NCBI GenBank assembly: GCA_031761405.1
Contig: JASEVX010000007.1
Location: forward strand, 41,557,775-41,621,774
Length of the DNA: 64,000 nt
Direction of reading: 5' to 3'
Source of the DNA: Serripes groenlandicus
Lineage: Eukaryota; Mollusca; Bivalvia; Cardiida; Cardiidae
Both the position numbers and the translations under genes were made by a program. The notes under the pieces were generated by a model. That model did not search any database and was not told the DNA's origin. It worked only from the letters and a program-made list of their open reading frames with translations. Numbering within the stretch: position 1 is the first letter of the stretch; the number at the start of each line of letters is the position of its first letter. This document shows, one piece after another, positions 15,801-30,800 of the stretch.

Positions 15801-18800
15801 TGGCTGACACAAAGTTGATCCGATATATAAGAGCGTTTGCTACTACAGTTAAGTTTAGGTCTGGTTTTAATGAGATTGTACTTAATTTAAATTTCTTTCG
15901 GCACTTCAGAATCGTGCTTAATGTATTGACGAATAATATTTATACATTATCATGAATTCCACAACTAAAATGCTGATAGAAGGATTTAAATATTGTTAAG
16001 CAGTCATAATCTCTTATGCGATGATAATCTACTTCATGCTTGTAACAATTAACGAGTTGCTTTGTTCTAATTCAATTGAAATGGAAATGACAATTAATAA
16101 TACAAATACATATAATTTTATTTCTGAATAAAGATATATTTGATCTTGAATGTTGGCTTTGTTAAGTGTAAAATGGCTAAAAATAATCAGAATTCGCAAT
16201 AAAAACACGTTTGGTACCAAAGGTTACGTAATTTAGAAAATTGACTCAGATCGGAATATTTCATATTTCTTTTAAAATTAACGTTGCTGTTACATTTAGT
16301 ATAAAACAAATTTGTCAGAACAGTAAAACTATTTTGGGAAAATCAGTGCCAGATACCATCTAAAACCGACTCTGCTCTTTAATTATACACTTACTGTAGG
16401 TTGTAATTGTTCTACATGTTAAAATGGAATACATTTAAATATCTATTATCTCCGAACTATTTTATAATAGGAAATGAATCATAAACTGAACGACTAACAG
16501 AGAATATTAGTAAGTGAAATGTAATTTTCATTTTTTTTTATTTGCAGGCACATCGAGCCTATACACCGATAAGGTAATTATATTTCTATAACACAAAAAA
16601 GTATTATGTGTGCGGTAATTTTTCAGTTTTGGTCAAAATGTGTTCAACTCAATTATGGCGATCTTCTATTGCCTAGTTGAATATAACTAGTTTTGTTGAC
16701 ACTGATAAGTATGTACATTTTGATTTGTATTGGTGAATACTTGGCAGATCAAATCTATTCTTGATTCCAAACAAAGGTAATATTGAGCACTGTATGAATC
16801 CAATCGAATTTAGAATTGTTTTAAGCAATGTTAGATAACCTGCTAATTTTATCATTGAATCGATTTGGAAAAGATATAGGTATTTCTTATAAATGACAAT
16901 GGGCCGGATTTTCATATATGCTAGTATAATTCACATGTATAAGAGATAGAGGCTTACTGTGTACACTCCATTTCTCAGAAATTCACAAGAAATATGCAAG
17001 CCAGATATAATTTTGATTTCTATAATTGATACAACTGGATGCAATTCCGTGGAATAAGCTTATCTTTGTTTTTACATGTATATACATTGTCTTAATTAAT
17101 TCGCATTACCTTTACATCGACAATATAAGTAGTGTTCATGAAAAACAATTGAAATCTAAACTTGCACACATTCTTTTTGGACTGAGATTTAAGAAGTATC
17201 GTTTCGCTGTTGTTAGCCTTCAAAAGACGATATTAAATGTCATAAATACAAGGAATACGTATTCCCCAATACACAAATTTCTCTGATATTTTGTCTGCAT
17301 TTAACTTGTTTTTTACTGATTTACTGTTTGGCGCAGTACTACCGTGTGCTGCATCCGATTAGAAACCCTATTGGCTATGTTTTAAAATGGCGAAACGGCA
17401 ATGAAAGGTCCCACTAGCGATGTTGCAGCAGAGCAGAAACAACAACCGTGGGTGTCCGACGATGAGTTATGATGAAAATGTGACTGCCCTACGTGTAATC
17501 TACACCCTCATGCTTTATGTTATATTAACTACGTGCAATTTATTCTGTATGTTTTTGTTTAACGTGAAATCCTATTTCGTTCAGGTTCAGTTAATTTGGT
17601 TTGTACAGAACATTACTGTAACACAGCGTTTCTGCGAAATACGTTTTTGTTGCTGTTTCGATTTAACTCAAGACTGGCCGATATTCGAAAATCACGTCCA
17701 TGTAAAAGGACAAAAAGCAACCTATTGTTTAAAAATTAATGTTTGTAAAAGTTATGGATTTTATATATTCTTTTGTACTGCAATCATATGTTTTCTATTC
17801 ACTAGGAAACGCCCCACTTTGTAGAGGCCAGTGTTCCGACCAATTCTAAACTGGTGTGTATAGTAGATGAACCATGCCATTTGTTGTTCAACGCTACACC
17901 CGGCGAACACTATATTAATCAGGAATGGTAAGTGGGAATTTTGAACTTATTTGAGTCACACAGTAAATGTCGTTCAGGGAGTTCTGCAACCTTTTAAACC
18001 TGATTTATGTTTTTAATTGACTTGTCCAGCTTTGCATTTGGAGACCACGGCCATGTCGGGGTAATTCAAGGTAACGATTTTTAGTTAAATAGCCTAGTCA
18101 GGCAGTGTGTTTATCGCCCTTTTCAACTCTATTTCAATTATGTAACGGTGGTCAGTTCATCTTACACCTATATTTATTTCTTGCACATGTACTCAACATA
18201 GTATTTTTCCAGCATCCCATATATACTTAAAAAGAATGACCTATCCTTGTGTCGAACTCTCGACCCCTAGCTGATAGCCCCCACAATTACCGATTGTAAG
18301 ACTTACCGGCTCGACGCAGAACAGGTTTTAATACAGGTCGTAGTATATATACCGCCTCATGTAGAAATGTGTCTTAATGCATTTACGAAATACATACATT
18401 CATGAGAATCTGTGCAACAACACAATATCGCAAAGGGACTTTTCTATCAATATATATAATATGTAAAATGGAAAGCCTCATCACGAGGAGCACAGCACCT
18501 ATATTAATGGGCCCAAGCCGTAGGTTCGAGTCCCGTGATCGTGATCCGAGTACTGGTTAAGTCTCCATGAAGTAGACATAGAGCGTGAGTAATACAAGCT
18601 GAACGCTTGCTTCGCAATCGATGTAAAATAAATAATATTTAAATTAACAAGATTTACCTTCAGATTGGCGGAAATACATAGTTTATGACCCAACACGATC
18701 TATATTTGAATTAAGCCTAGATCTTAAGATAACATCAATATTTATTCAGAGTTTGAAGTTTCAACATGCTAAAAAGAATGCGGCCTCCAAAGTGTTAATA

Positions 18801-21800
18801 AGGTTTTTCTTCATTTTGAACTTGTGACCTAGTTTTTTACCTCACATTACGAAGTTTCAACATTGGACTAGATATCACCAAGACAAACATTCTGACAAAG
18901 TTTAAAGCTGATGGGGCAAATAATGCAGTCTTTAGTGTGTTAACGATATTTTCCTTCAATTTGGCAAAGTTACCTTTTTGTGACCGAACATGACCTACAT
19001 TTAAACTTAGCCTGGATATCATCAAAAGAGTTATTCTGAAAACATTTCAACATACTAAAGTTAAAAGTAAGGCATCCAGAGTGTTTATTTTCCTTCAAAT
19101 TGACCGTGTGAACTAGTTTTTTAACCTCACAGAAATGTTGCATGTAGAGTTGACAAGGCAATTATTGACAGGGCATGACGGAAGAACGTCACACAAAATG
19201 TGATAATAATAGCTCACCTTGAGCACTTTATAAATTTCCTCTCCCAGTACCGCCACCACAGCTGTGATACCATGGTTGTACCGGTTGCTCTCAATCCATT
19301 TACTACTTTTATGTGTATGCAGGACAGAATATTACCACGCAGTCAAAGATGTATGCAATTTTCATTGTATTGGTAGGTGCCATTGATCAAAGGGTATATC
19401 ACTAACTACCATATGAATTTCCTCTCCAGTTATCGCCATATCAACTGTTATTCCATTATTATATGGGATGATCTTAATCGATTTTCTGTTTTAAAATAAA
19501 ACTTGAACTGTGGTTTTAATACATGATAATAACTGCAAATTATAGTGTGTTTAAATAAAAGAAAATGATCAATTCAAGAGTTGGATTACAAACATGAATT
19601 TTTCTTTACTTTTGCCTTTAAAATGGCCTAATATATAAAATTAGACCAGAGATTAAAACAATATATATCAGTCATGTCACATCGTGACATGATAACCAAG
19701 CTTTGGGCTCTGCAACCAGTTTTGATTTAGATCAGTGTGTACCTCTGTGCAGTCCTATCTGGATTATTCCTTTAACCCTTTCCCACATACAACACTTTTG
19801 CAGTAGACGACTTTAAAATGTGGATAATAATATAAAAAATCCATATAAATGAGGGTATATTTACTCAACAAAAATTAAAATCATTGTGTCAAAAGGAGAA
19901 ATTGCTTGTTTTGAGCATTTCTTCTTTGGCCACAATGTTTTCAAAAGTCGTCTGCTGCAGAAGCGACAGAAAGTGTCTATATATGGGAAAGGGTTACACC
20001 ACTAACTTTAAAATTATGGGGAATTTTGTACAATTTTGAGGATTTTGAAGGATTCCGGTGAATATTTGAATATTTGGTATTTCTATGCACCGCATTTTTC
20101 AGCAATTTCCTCCTTTGCATTTTGGTATATTTGTGCAAAGTTTCTTCTAGGATTATTTAAAAAGGGGCAATATCCTCCCCATGTGTTCAGAAAAATATAA
20201 CCATTGAGTGGTTATACAGATATTGTTGACAATCAAAGATAAATCAACATTTTTAATGACACATGATTATCATAATCTGAATTTCCTATTGATACAGAAT
20301 CATATATATATCTATATAGCTTACATTTGTGTCTATCTTATGAGGCATCTAATAGCAAATTGGTTTTTTAAAGCATTGTGACGAAGGTGTTATTGTTCAC
20401 AATGAGCAATTATACTTCTTCTCTCAATGCTTGTAAATTTAATTCAAAAGATCCCGCGATCCAGCGCCCCAGATTCACCCTGTTTGGGTGTATTTGGGTT
20501 ACAGGATGTTTCGCGTAATATAACCGCTTTGTTCAACAAATCATTGCATAGTAATATATGACAGTCCGAAGTAGTTGTTGTCAGAAGGACTGACGGCTTT
20601 CGCGAAGTGTGCGTAGCATTGATGGTGAGAACAAATGAATCATGAAGAGCTTAGCTCAGACATTGAAAAAAACAATTACCATCGACAGGAACATCAGCCA
20701 ATGAATACGAAACATCGCTGATTCTCAGATTTACACTACATCTTGATTTTTTTTATATCGGTTACTACACGAACACTGAAATGAAGTTATCTGTGTTTTT
20801 CGAGGGAAAACGAGAGCGATTAAACTTCTTACCTGAAGCTAAGAAAGTACGGTTGGCAGACCATGAATCCGAATAAGTTCTGGTTGTCAGCCTCTACTGT
20901 AAACAAAACAGTTGTTATAGTTATCTCGGGTACCAGCTGAATATGACGTCATCCGTATGTGAATAAATGTCGGCCATGGTTCCCTGCTTTGTTCTGTGAA
21001 GTTTTACTGTGAATTTCACGAGTTGGGCTAAAGAAAATTTACAGCCAAATTGTTTCCATACTGAATATAGGAAATTTCCTAAAATAAAGGCTTACCTCTA
21101 AACGAAAAAATTTCATTTCTTGCTATTAGAAAATGCATAGATGCCAATACTGACAAAACATCTAAAGGTGTGGTCCAGGTATGCAATATCAAATGTATTG
21201 TTTCCTTTAGTGTCAAGATAGCTATAACACCGCCAGAAGTAGCGAAATTCCACGTGTATTCCACATGTGAAACGTGTAATATAGGATCCATCAACCAGCA
21301 GTATTGCAGTTTTGATATTGTCTTACTTCTGGATAAAGACGTAACAAGGCTTTGTGTTGAAGCAGTAACTACATTGTAAGTATTTTATCTTGTTTTACTC
21401 GGTTTACACTTGGTTGTCGTTCATGAATGAAAACTTAAAATGGGCATTTAATCGGTTTCTGGTTTCGTGTTACGGAGTCACACCTGTAACAGTTTAGTAT
21501 TGTGACACAAGTGTTAACTTAACTGTAGTTTGTCATCTACTGTTGCTAAGCCTATAAATGTTGGACTTTCTTGTTTCTTGTTTAGAACAGTTAAGTCACT
21601 GTTGTGTATAATCAGGTTATCAAAGTCACTAAGTAATCACCAATAAAGTGAATGCTATGCTATGTTGTGCTAAGCGTTTTTAAAAAGATATATTCGTTCC
21701 AGGAATTGGTTCGAGTTAAACGATATATTCGAATAATGAGGCCTTTGTATCGACCGAAACCATGACATATCTGAGTTTGGACAATAAAACAACAAAAACA

Positions 21801-24800
21801 TATACTAATTAATTTACATGGTTTCATGCAGACAGATAGTGTTTATAAATAAATAATAGAAATTCTAATCAACAGATCAAATGTTGCTGGAGAGAAGAGA
21901 TGTTACCAACTGAAGGCTGAATCTAACAGAGGTGGGTATAAACGGGTTATGATTCCTGTCGGTTGAAGAAGAGTATTGTTACATACAAACAGTGAATACT
22001 CGGGCAGGGCTGTACATGCGCACAGTTTTGCATGAGCCTTTACTGTTCGTCTACATATAAAATAAGCAAATATGTAACACTGCAGTTTGACACCAGTGAA
22101 TACCCAGATCAGCCAGAGCATATGCGTAGCCTGAGCTGTCTCTGAACTGTTCTCAAATAAGTCACAATAGGTTTAAAGAAACTTCTATAAATCAAAATCT
22201 ACTTTGATCATTTAGCTTGTCAACGCAGGTAGATCTGTTTTCACTCGTTCACTTGATAACCCTTTCTCACATATCAACGCTTTCGAACACCTCTGAACAA
22301 TTTCTTCCTTTGCCACAATATTTTCAACTCTGTTTAATGATTATTTTTTTATTCATAGAAATTGTTCATATCTTTGCCTAGATATTTTTAATTGGGTTTG
22401 CTGAAGTTTGTATCGTATGAGATAAGGGATTAGGTTAAGGTTTGTTTTCGAATGGCACCACTAATGCTTAACATTAGTAATGGCCTTTGATTGGGTTGGC
22501 CTTTGTGGTGTAGTGATAGAGCGTCCACCTCGGTACTGGAAGGTCGCGCGCTCGATCCCCGGCCAGGTCATATCGAAGACTATATGGTAGTAGCGGCTGC
22601 CCTCCTTGACACTCAAGGTTGCGAGGTAAGTTTTACGACTGAATGGACAAGGTATACTGGTAACTTAACCAGGGAACGATTTGGTATAACTGAAAATTTG
22701 TTGACAACTGCGTTAGACACCAAACATTCTCTCATTCGATCGGGTTGTTGCTTGCGTATGTTCAAATAGTATCCAATTATCTGGTCTACCATTTCCCTCA
22801 TGTAGTCGCTTTCTGACGCCTATGCAGCAAACGACTTTTGATAACATTGTGACAGAAGAAGAAATTGCTCAAAACGACCAATTTCCGCCTTTGCCACAAT
22901 GTTTTCAACTTTTTGCAGTAAATATATTCTCATTTATAAGGATTTTCTATATTTTTGTCCACATATTTCCAAAGTAGTCTGCTGCAGATGTGTTGTATGT
23001 GGGAAAGGTTTAACAACATTTAGCCATGTAAGTGCAAACAGTCCTGCGTCCAGTGAAGCAGTCAGGATTGCCGTCGCTGTAATTTGATCGTGGATTGGCA
23101 ACCTTTACCTTACGAAAACTGTCACTAAACGCAAGACTCATGTTTATCAAATTCTACACTTAATAAATAATAAAGATTTTGTTTTCCGAAAGTTAATAGT
23201 ATTGTTTTTTATGGAAATTGATCAAATTTGCATTGTCTAATCTTCATAGCTAATCAGAGTACCAACTGTTCTTACTGAGCTACTTAAGCAGTAGTTCGTG
23301 ATTGCGGAAGTATACATTCATGCGACAACTACAAGGATTAAGGGTATCTTTAGTATAGATGAACATTTTCGATCAATTAACTCGAGTAACAACATCAACT
23401 AACAGCTTAATTGGTCGATTATTAATAGCAAACATTTCCCTGTCTCTAATTTGTAAACGACCAATTAGATTGGTATACGCGGCATTGATATTTAAGTTAA
23501 TGTTCGGCAATCAGATGTTATCACTTTCATTACTTTGAGTCTGTTGTTTTAATTCTTAATCGTTCATTCAGAAAAGAAAGGCTGTCAAGTAGTTCATTGT
23601 GAAAACCATGGATTCTGTGACGGGCACGTAGACCCCGCTGTATGTCACTGTCATGCAGGCTATTCTGGAACCACGTGCCAAATAGGTAATACTACTTTGT
23701 GAATTCTTATCATGACAAGTCAAGGGTGAAATTTGCATTGATAATCGAGACTTTCATTACAAAGATAGACATATTTATCAAACAAGAATATCCTTTTATC
23801 TAGACAATTGAGACATTCATTGAGACAATGGAGATATTTTATAAATGCAAAATAAACGTTTTACTTTTAGACAATTGAGTCTTTCATTAAGACAATGTAG
23901 ACAATCAATATAACAATTGAGACGCTCATTAAGACGGTAGAGACATTGATTAAGACAGCCATGTTTATACATGTATGATAAATAAGATTTATGATGTCTT
24001 TAAAAAAAAAAAATGTTATATTTACAGTTTTCGTCTGTATTAATCACTATTTGAATAAATGCATTTCATTCTACTGTGTTTCCTCTCATTCATTGATTGC
24101 CTAAAACATTATTTAGATGTATTTTTGGCCGCTGGCCTTATCACATCAATACAAAGTATATTATCGTATTGGTATTGTAAGGCTGCGTTCATATAATCAA
24201 TCTGCCATATGTGAGTGTAAAGAATGAAGCTAGTTATTCTAATGTACTCTTTACATATATTACCTTTTAATATGTTGCTCCTGAGCCCTGATAGCTCAGT
24301 CGGAAACGACGCGGGCTGTCAGCGTGTTGTGATTTCGAACCCCAGCTCGGCGCCATTCTTTCCGAAGTTGAAAAAAAGTCACTGTGAACAGCGTCATTCG
24401 TCTTCCACCAATGAGCTAACAGTATATGTGGAAAAGTAGCCTGTTGCTTGGAAAGTGTGTTGTGAGATAGCCTGGTAAACATGTGTAGGTGAACTGGCCG
24501 CCGTGATATGACTTACAAATTGTTGAAAACGGCAAAAAAAACAATCAATAAAATGTTGCTATGAAATTGTTGACATGTTTTTTCTTCTCTTGCAGATGAA
24601 ACATCAACACCAACAGATAGTACTAAAAATAATGTAAGTATATTAAAACATAGAGACACTATATATGAGCCGTTATACGAGAAAAACCAACATTATGGCC
24701 TCTGCGTTATGTATCTACCCATATCAGCCTGCGCAATCCGCACAGGCTAATCCGGGCCGACACATTCCTTTTCAGGGGGATAGAAGTATAGAGTAATGAT

Positions 24801-27800
24801 TCCAGAAACAGAAAATCAACAGGAGGCGAAAAGTGTCTGTCCGGGTTAGCCTGCACGACATCCGGGTCGATACTTTACGCAGAGTCCACAATGTTGGTTT
24901 TCTCCCGGAACGGCTCATGTATCGTACCACGTCATAGGCAAATTGACATTCGCAACCATGTGACCAGCGGAGATACTGAAAAGAGAAGGCCTCAACGCAT
25001 ATTCACTATTTAGACTTGCAAACATTTTGGAAACCTATGGGTAATAATGTTCTCGACCGAAAGTCAACTATAGCAATGCGAAAAGTAGTGGTGATTGTCA
25101 ATTATATCAAAACCACCAAAGGTAGGTATTTTTATGACGTCACAATCGTTTGACTGTTTGTTAATTGTAACAAACTGGTACAGTGGAAGTGTAAACTCAT
25201 GCACAATCAATTCTCAAGGGAGATAACTGATAACGTCTTGCCGTATTACTTTTGTTGATTTACTATAAATACTAACTTGCCTCCCATCTACTATGACTAG
25301 AATTTGGAACACAATGCAAATGCTGGATTTACAAGTAATTGCTTTCAGTACTTAAACTTCTGTGAGATCGTAAAACATGCAGTCTAAACGAGAAGTGAGG
25401 AGCAAAATTCTGAAAAAGTTTCATTTGCTTCTATTTTATCAGTTATTTGCATACTGTTTGGATGTTTTTGGAATCAACATTATTGTCAACATCATCAACA
25501 CCATCATCATCATGTCGTCTTGTGATTAAAGGTGATTACATGATCTCGATTTCAGCCGCTTACTGGAGTAGGACAACTACCACACGAAGTGGTTTGCTTC
25601 ATCAACAAACCTTGTGATATCCCAATAAATTCACTTGATCCGAGGTACTTACCATCTACCTGTATTTCTAACTTGTTTCATAATTAAGATATTTGACCAC
25701 TTGTGTCGGTTTGAGCTTGTGTCATGTCTTCCTACATGTGCTTGTAATAAGGATGTCAGATATTTATTATTCACTTGATCCGAGGTACATGTACTTACTA
25801 TCTACCTGTTTTTCCAACTTTATTCATATTTTATTTTTGACCATGACTGGCGATTTAAGGTCGTGTTATATATGCTTACCGTGATGATTCACCCAGACCA
25901 TTCACTGTACGGTTACTTGTAATAGACTCCTAGTCAGGCAAATACTAAAACTCCTGCTTGTATGAGATGCATGCAAATTAATTGATACCGAAAGGAAGAC
26001 GCCACAAACCTTTGTTCATTATACGCCGCTGGAAGTGGAAGTAGTTCATATTGTCAAAAGTGTTCAATTAAATGACAAGTTGGAACTCGATTTGTCTTAT
26101 TGTATCATTTGGAAAGGTTTATTATTGAAAACTATACTTATACATTTAATAACGCTGTATATGCTGAAATGTGTATTGGTATTACAACATATAACTTATT
26201 TACAATATTTTTAATGTACACAGCTTACATTTGACGACAGGATATTTGACGCCTGGTTTGAAGGTCAACACTTCCACAGCTATATATGGAGCTGGATCAT
26301 CGACAACGGGGTCAATAAACATTGAAACAAGTTCACCTGGGAAAAAGACAGTTTGCTTACAAGCGACACATGGAAGGTGGGACCATAACACTTATTTATA
26401 AGTCCGACCTCCTCGGTCGTGTAGTGGTAAAGCGTCCGCCTCGAGTACGGAAGGTTTGCTGGTTCGATCCTCGACCTGTTCATACCAACACTTTAAAAAT
26501 TATAAGGTGGCTGCCCTCCTTGGCGCTCAGCGTTGCGGGGTTAACATTAAGACTGACTGGTTGATGTCGGGATAATTGGACCAGGAGTACTGGTTACTTA
26601 CACAGGAAATGCCGTGATATAACTGAAACTTTGTTGAAAGCGGCGTAAAACATCAAACAATCAATTCTCATAAGTGCGCATCAAACAACAATCGACCAGC
26701 GAAGGTCTCTTTTAAAGTTCGAAGACAGGCTAAACTGGATCGCATTGTAGACAATCAAGCATCCTATACATTTCAACATTCTTCACATGTTTTCTAATGA
26801 CATATGGATTACATAACATAATATAACATAAACTTTATTTATACATTAAGCATAATAGCTTAAAGTCAAATAATACAAATATAATAACATCCAATAGAAA
26901 ACGGCATGGCTTTGTACATAATTACATGTATAAACAGACATATAAGTTTAGACGTGAGGTGATAGTACTGCTTTTAAGACAATTATAAAATCCTGGATTT
27001 TGTGTTTGAACAAACAATGTGTAAGCTTTAAAGCTCAATTCATGGTAAACTTCATGCAATGTTCATGAGATGTTTGATTGTTGAAGTATGGAAAGACTTG
27101 TACCATTTCCAAATTGAAAATAATTAATTTGGATATACAGAAATGTTAAGACACATTGAAAAATGATATTCTAATAAATAATACATATCTTGCGTTAGAA
27201 CAAGTTGTTCAATACAGCAATCACGGCTGCTCTGATATTGTTGAAGAGCTTGAATTGACCATCATTTGTCAAATGTGTACCATCCCTGGCAAAGACTGTC
27301 TGCTTTGCGACTGTTGACCAAAAACCTGTGAAGCGCCACAATCTAGACTGTGTAGGATATTTGGCCTCCAGGAACCGAGATATCAGTTGATTTGTGGCGT
27401 CAACTCTGCAGTTGAACCATTCGAGATCGACCGGATATCGTGTAAAAACGGCTGGCGCTCGGTGAAGAATCTGACCGACTATAACATACTGTACTCTGTG
27501 TTTCGTCACAAGTTTTCCCACTAAAGTCACAATGTCACTAGCAACATCAGAAGGTGTGTTAAATTCCGAATAAATGTCATTTGTCCCAATCATAAGCACT
27601 ACAATATCAGGAGCAAAATCTTCGATCACATCTAAATGTTCGTGTAACGTGTTTATTTTTGCACCTGGAAATCCTGAGTACTGCACAAGCACTGATTGTC
27701 GTAGACCCAGATCATAGCGTATGTTAGTAGAGTCCGAAATAAAACGCTTGAGGCGATGCACAAAAGAGTGTCCAAATACATGAATCTTCACAGCCGCCAT

Positions 27801-30800
27801 TTCATCTAAAGTTCTTAGATTCCAATGTAAACTGTCCTGCCAGGGATGTTTGAAAAACACAAATTACGAGGAATTAATTAATATTCCTAACAAAATACGT
27901 ACTGTAACGTTGATTGTCACTTGTGTAGAACAAATAAATGTTAAAATCCAATCACGAAAGTGACAATAAATGGCATTAATTAAATGCAAAAGTATTAAAA
28001 AACAGAATTCCTTCTTCACAACGTAATTTTGTTTAAAACAAAGGAAGTCTGCTCTCCGAGAAAGGAGGTAGCTGACTAGCCGCTCCGGGCACCCCCACCA
28101 GCGATTGGCCGACACCCGTCGCATTACGTCATATTACGTAATACGTTGCAGCAATGTCATCGTGCATCATCACGTGACTCGCAGGTGGCCAGGACCGCCA
28201 GTCCACCCCCCACTCAGTTGGGAGTAACCGCTCCAGATAAAAACGGGTCCCCAATACCATAAATACTTTTATGCATGCATAAAATCTATATATATATTCT
28301 TTATTTCTTCCAAAAATGAAGAGCATTACAATACATAGAATACAATAGATTACCTAACACATAGTATTATACAAAAGAAAACATGAACACATCAAGAAAG
28401 AAAAAAGAGATCGAACATATAAACATGAACATATTAAAAAATGAGCACATCAAGAAGAGACAATGAAAAAGAGATCGAACATATAAGCATGGAAATATGA
28501 AAAATAAGCAAGAAAAAGAAATCGAACATATAAACATGAAAATATGAAAATATGAGCACATCAAGAAGAAAAAAGAAAAATAGATCGAACATATAAGCAT
28601 GAATATACAATGGGAACACAGATGAATAACTAATATGTGTGTGGTTTGTTGGAGGCTAGCGCAAGTTGTAACATGTTTGAAAGGTGGGTGTAGTTAGCAT
28701 TCTTGTCGAAACGAAAATCAAGGCATGCAAATGATAAATCCAGTGTATTACCCATTGATAGACCTTACGAAGTACAGGGCATGATTGAGTTGGTGTGGTT
28801 GATACAAAGCAGGATGAATACGGAATGAGTGCGTAAATTAGTAAATAGATGAATGAGCAAACGAATGCATGATTAAATTGATAGATGAATGAATGAATGA
28901 AGTAATCAGGTGAGTGAGTGAAAAAAAGATCGAGTGAGTGAGTGAAAAAAAATTGAGTGAGTGAGTGAATGAATGAATGAATAGAAGAATATTAATGAAT
29001 GAGTGAATAATTGAGTGAATGAACGAATGAGTGAATAAATGAGTGAATACACGAATGAATGAATGCACGAATGAATGAATGAATGCACGAATGAATGTCT
29101 GTATGGATGTCAAGTCAGTCGATTAATCCAATACTCAATCACTAACCAATGAATCAACCATTCACTGTAATAATAACGAGTCTCAGAATGAACGACCGCA
29201 CACAAGTACACCCAAACGAACGAGTGGGCGAATGAGTAAATGAACGACTGAATTACAATTGTGAATATAGTCATCAATTTAGCATTCTACATAATATATG
29301 ATTTAATAACAAACGAGTTGTTTTCCTGTCAGTCACGTGGCAGTGCACCCTTTTCCATGTTCACCAGATGCATACAGCAGAAAACTGTCTACATTGGTGC
29401 CAGAATGATATTGCACATTGGGACAGGTTAATTAACAGAGTTATGTAATGACAACATATTATGAATAATGGCGATTGCACTCCGATCTGGTGTCAAGGTA
29501 CACAATGATGTACCTCGAGTCCAGCGATGCAGTCTAAGATCTGGGTAAATGCATCTTTTTTCATGAGATGTAGGAATCCATTCATGCCAGATGACTATAA
29601 TATTTGTCCGCAGTATCTTTCTAATGTTATCATTTGCTGAGCAGAAACAAATCCTAAGCAGCACTATGTCATCTACAAGCCTTTCACACTCGCCACATTT
29701 TAGCGGGTATTTTCCAGAGAATAACTTACATAGGATGTAGACTGCTGCATAGCATGTATTTCGGCTCATATAGTTTCCTCTTAACATTTCCCAAAACATA
29801 CCGGGGCGGTCTGTATAAAACAGTCTATTAAAGTATGTAAGTGTTAGTTTTCTGGTGCATACATACTCTTATTAACAACACGAGGCTTTTGATTTTGGTT
29901 TATGCGACACACATTAGCACATATAATACAGTGTGTGATTTAAGTAAGTAATTAACAAATACAAGTTTACTGATGAGTTTACATCTATTATCAAGATAAT
30001 TTATGAATTTTCTTCATTTTATTAATTACACCCGTCGTTTGAAAGGTATGCATTTAAATAATTGATGTAGTTGTTACAAGTTACGTTTGGAGTATGAGCC
30101 ATTTTGTTTTCAGTATATTTGTTTACACTTTTTTCAGTCTTATTAAAGACGAAATATGCATGACAGTTGATTTTGCAGGTTAGTATCTTTTCATGATGAT
30201 AATCGGATTAATTTTAAATGTATTTCGTCTTGCATATTTTAACTTTGAAAAGAAACATGTCCATAGGAAAAGGGTACACGTCGCTTTTGTGAACTGTGTT
30301 GATCAAGATATACACTGTTCAAATATTACTCCCATAAGCTTAAATCAAGTTTCTGCCAATTTGTGCACATTCTGAAAAGATATACAGGTTGGTCTGAATC
30401 TACATTATTTACAAATGACAGCTTGTACCATTTCAAATGGATATGCTCTTATCTGAACAGTTATAGCTGTAGAACAGTCGATCGATGGCTGTCAATGAAG
30501 GGGTTATGCATTCGAACCCCAGCTCTGACATCGGTTAGACGTTAGACATAAGTCACTGCGACAATTGTCATTGGTCTTCCTCAAATGGGCTAACAGTCTA
30601 TGTGAAAAAGCAGTCAACCTACTTACAAAGACTGTCGTATGGAGTACTGGATTGAAAAGGCAAGGAAACTCATGATTGTTTCAGGAAACTCATGAGTGTT
30701 TTACCCAAATCATCTATCACTGCAGATATTTATAAATGTACATGATATTACATACCCGTCACTTGTCTTCGCTTCAATCGAAACATTGACACCTTTACAC

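Noticed and set aside
18031..18070. Possible extra exon between A4 and B4 after gtccag
   Set aside because: No in-frame 2-2 solution, and the paralogue joins A4' to B4' across only about 290 bp without it.
22491..22580. tRNA gene-like A and B boxes (also at 24283, 26399, 40200, 41995)
   Set aside because: They head repeated SINE units with shared non-tRNA bodies, and no clean cloverleaf with acceptor stem was evident.
28367..29113. Minus-strand open frames rich in Phe, Ile, Ser and His
   Set aside because: They are translations of simple tandem repeats.
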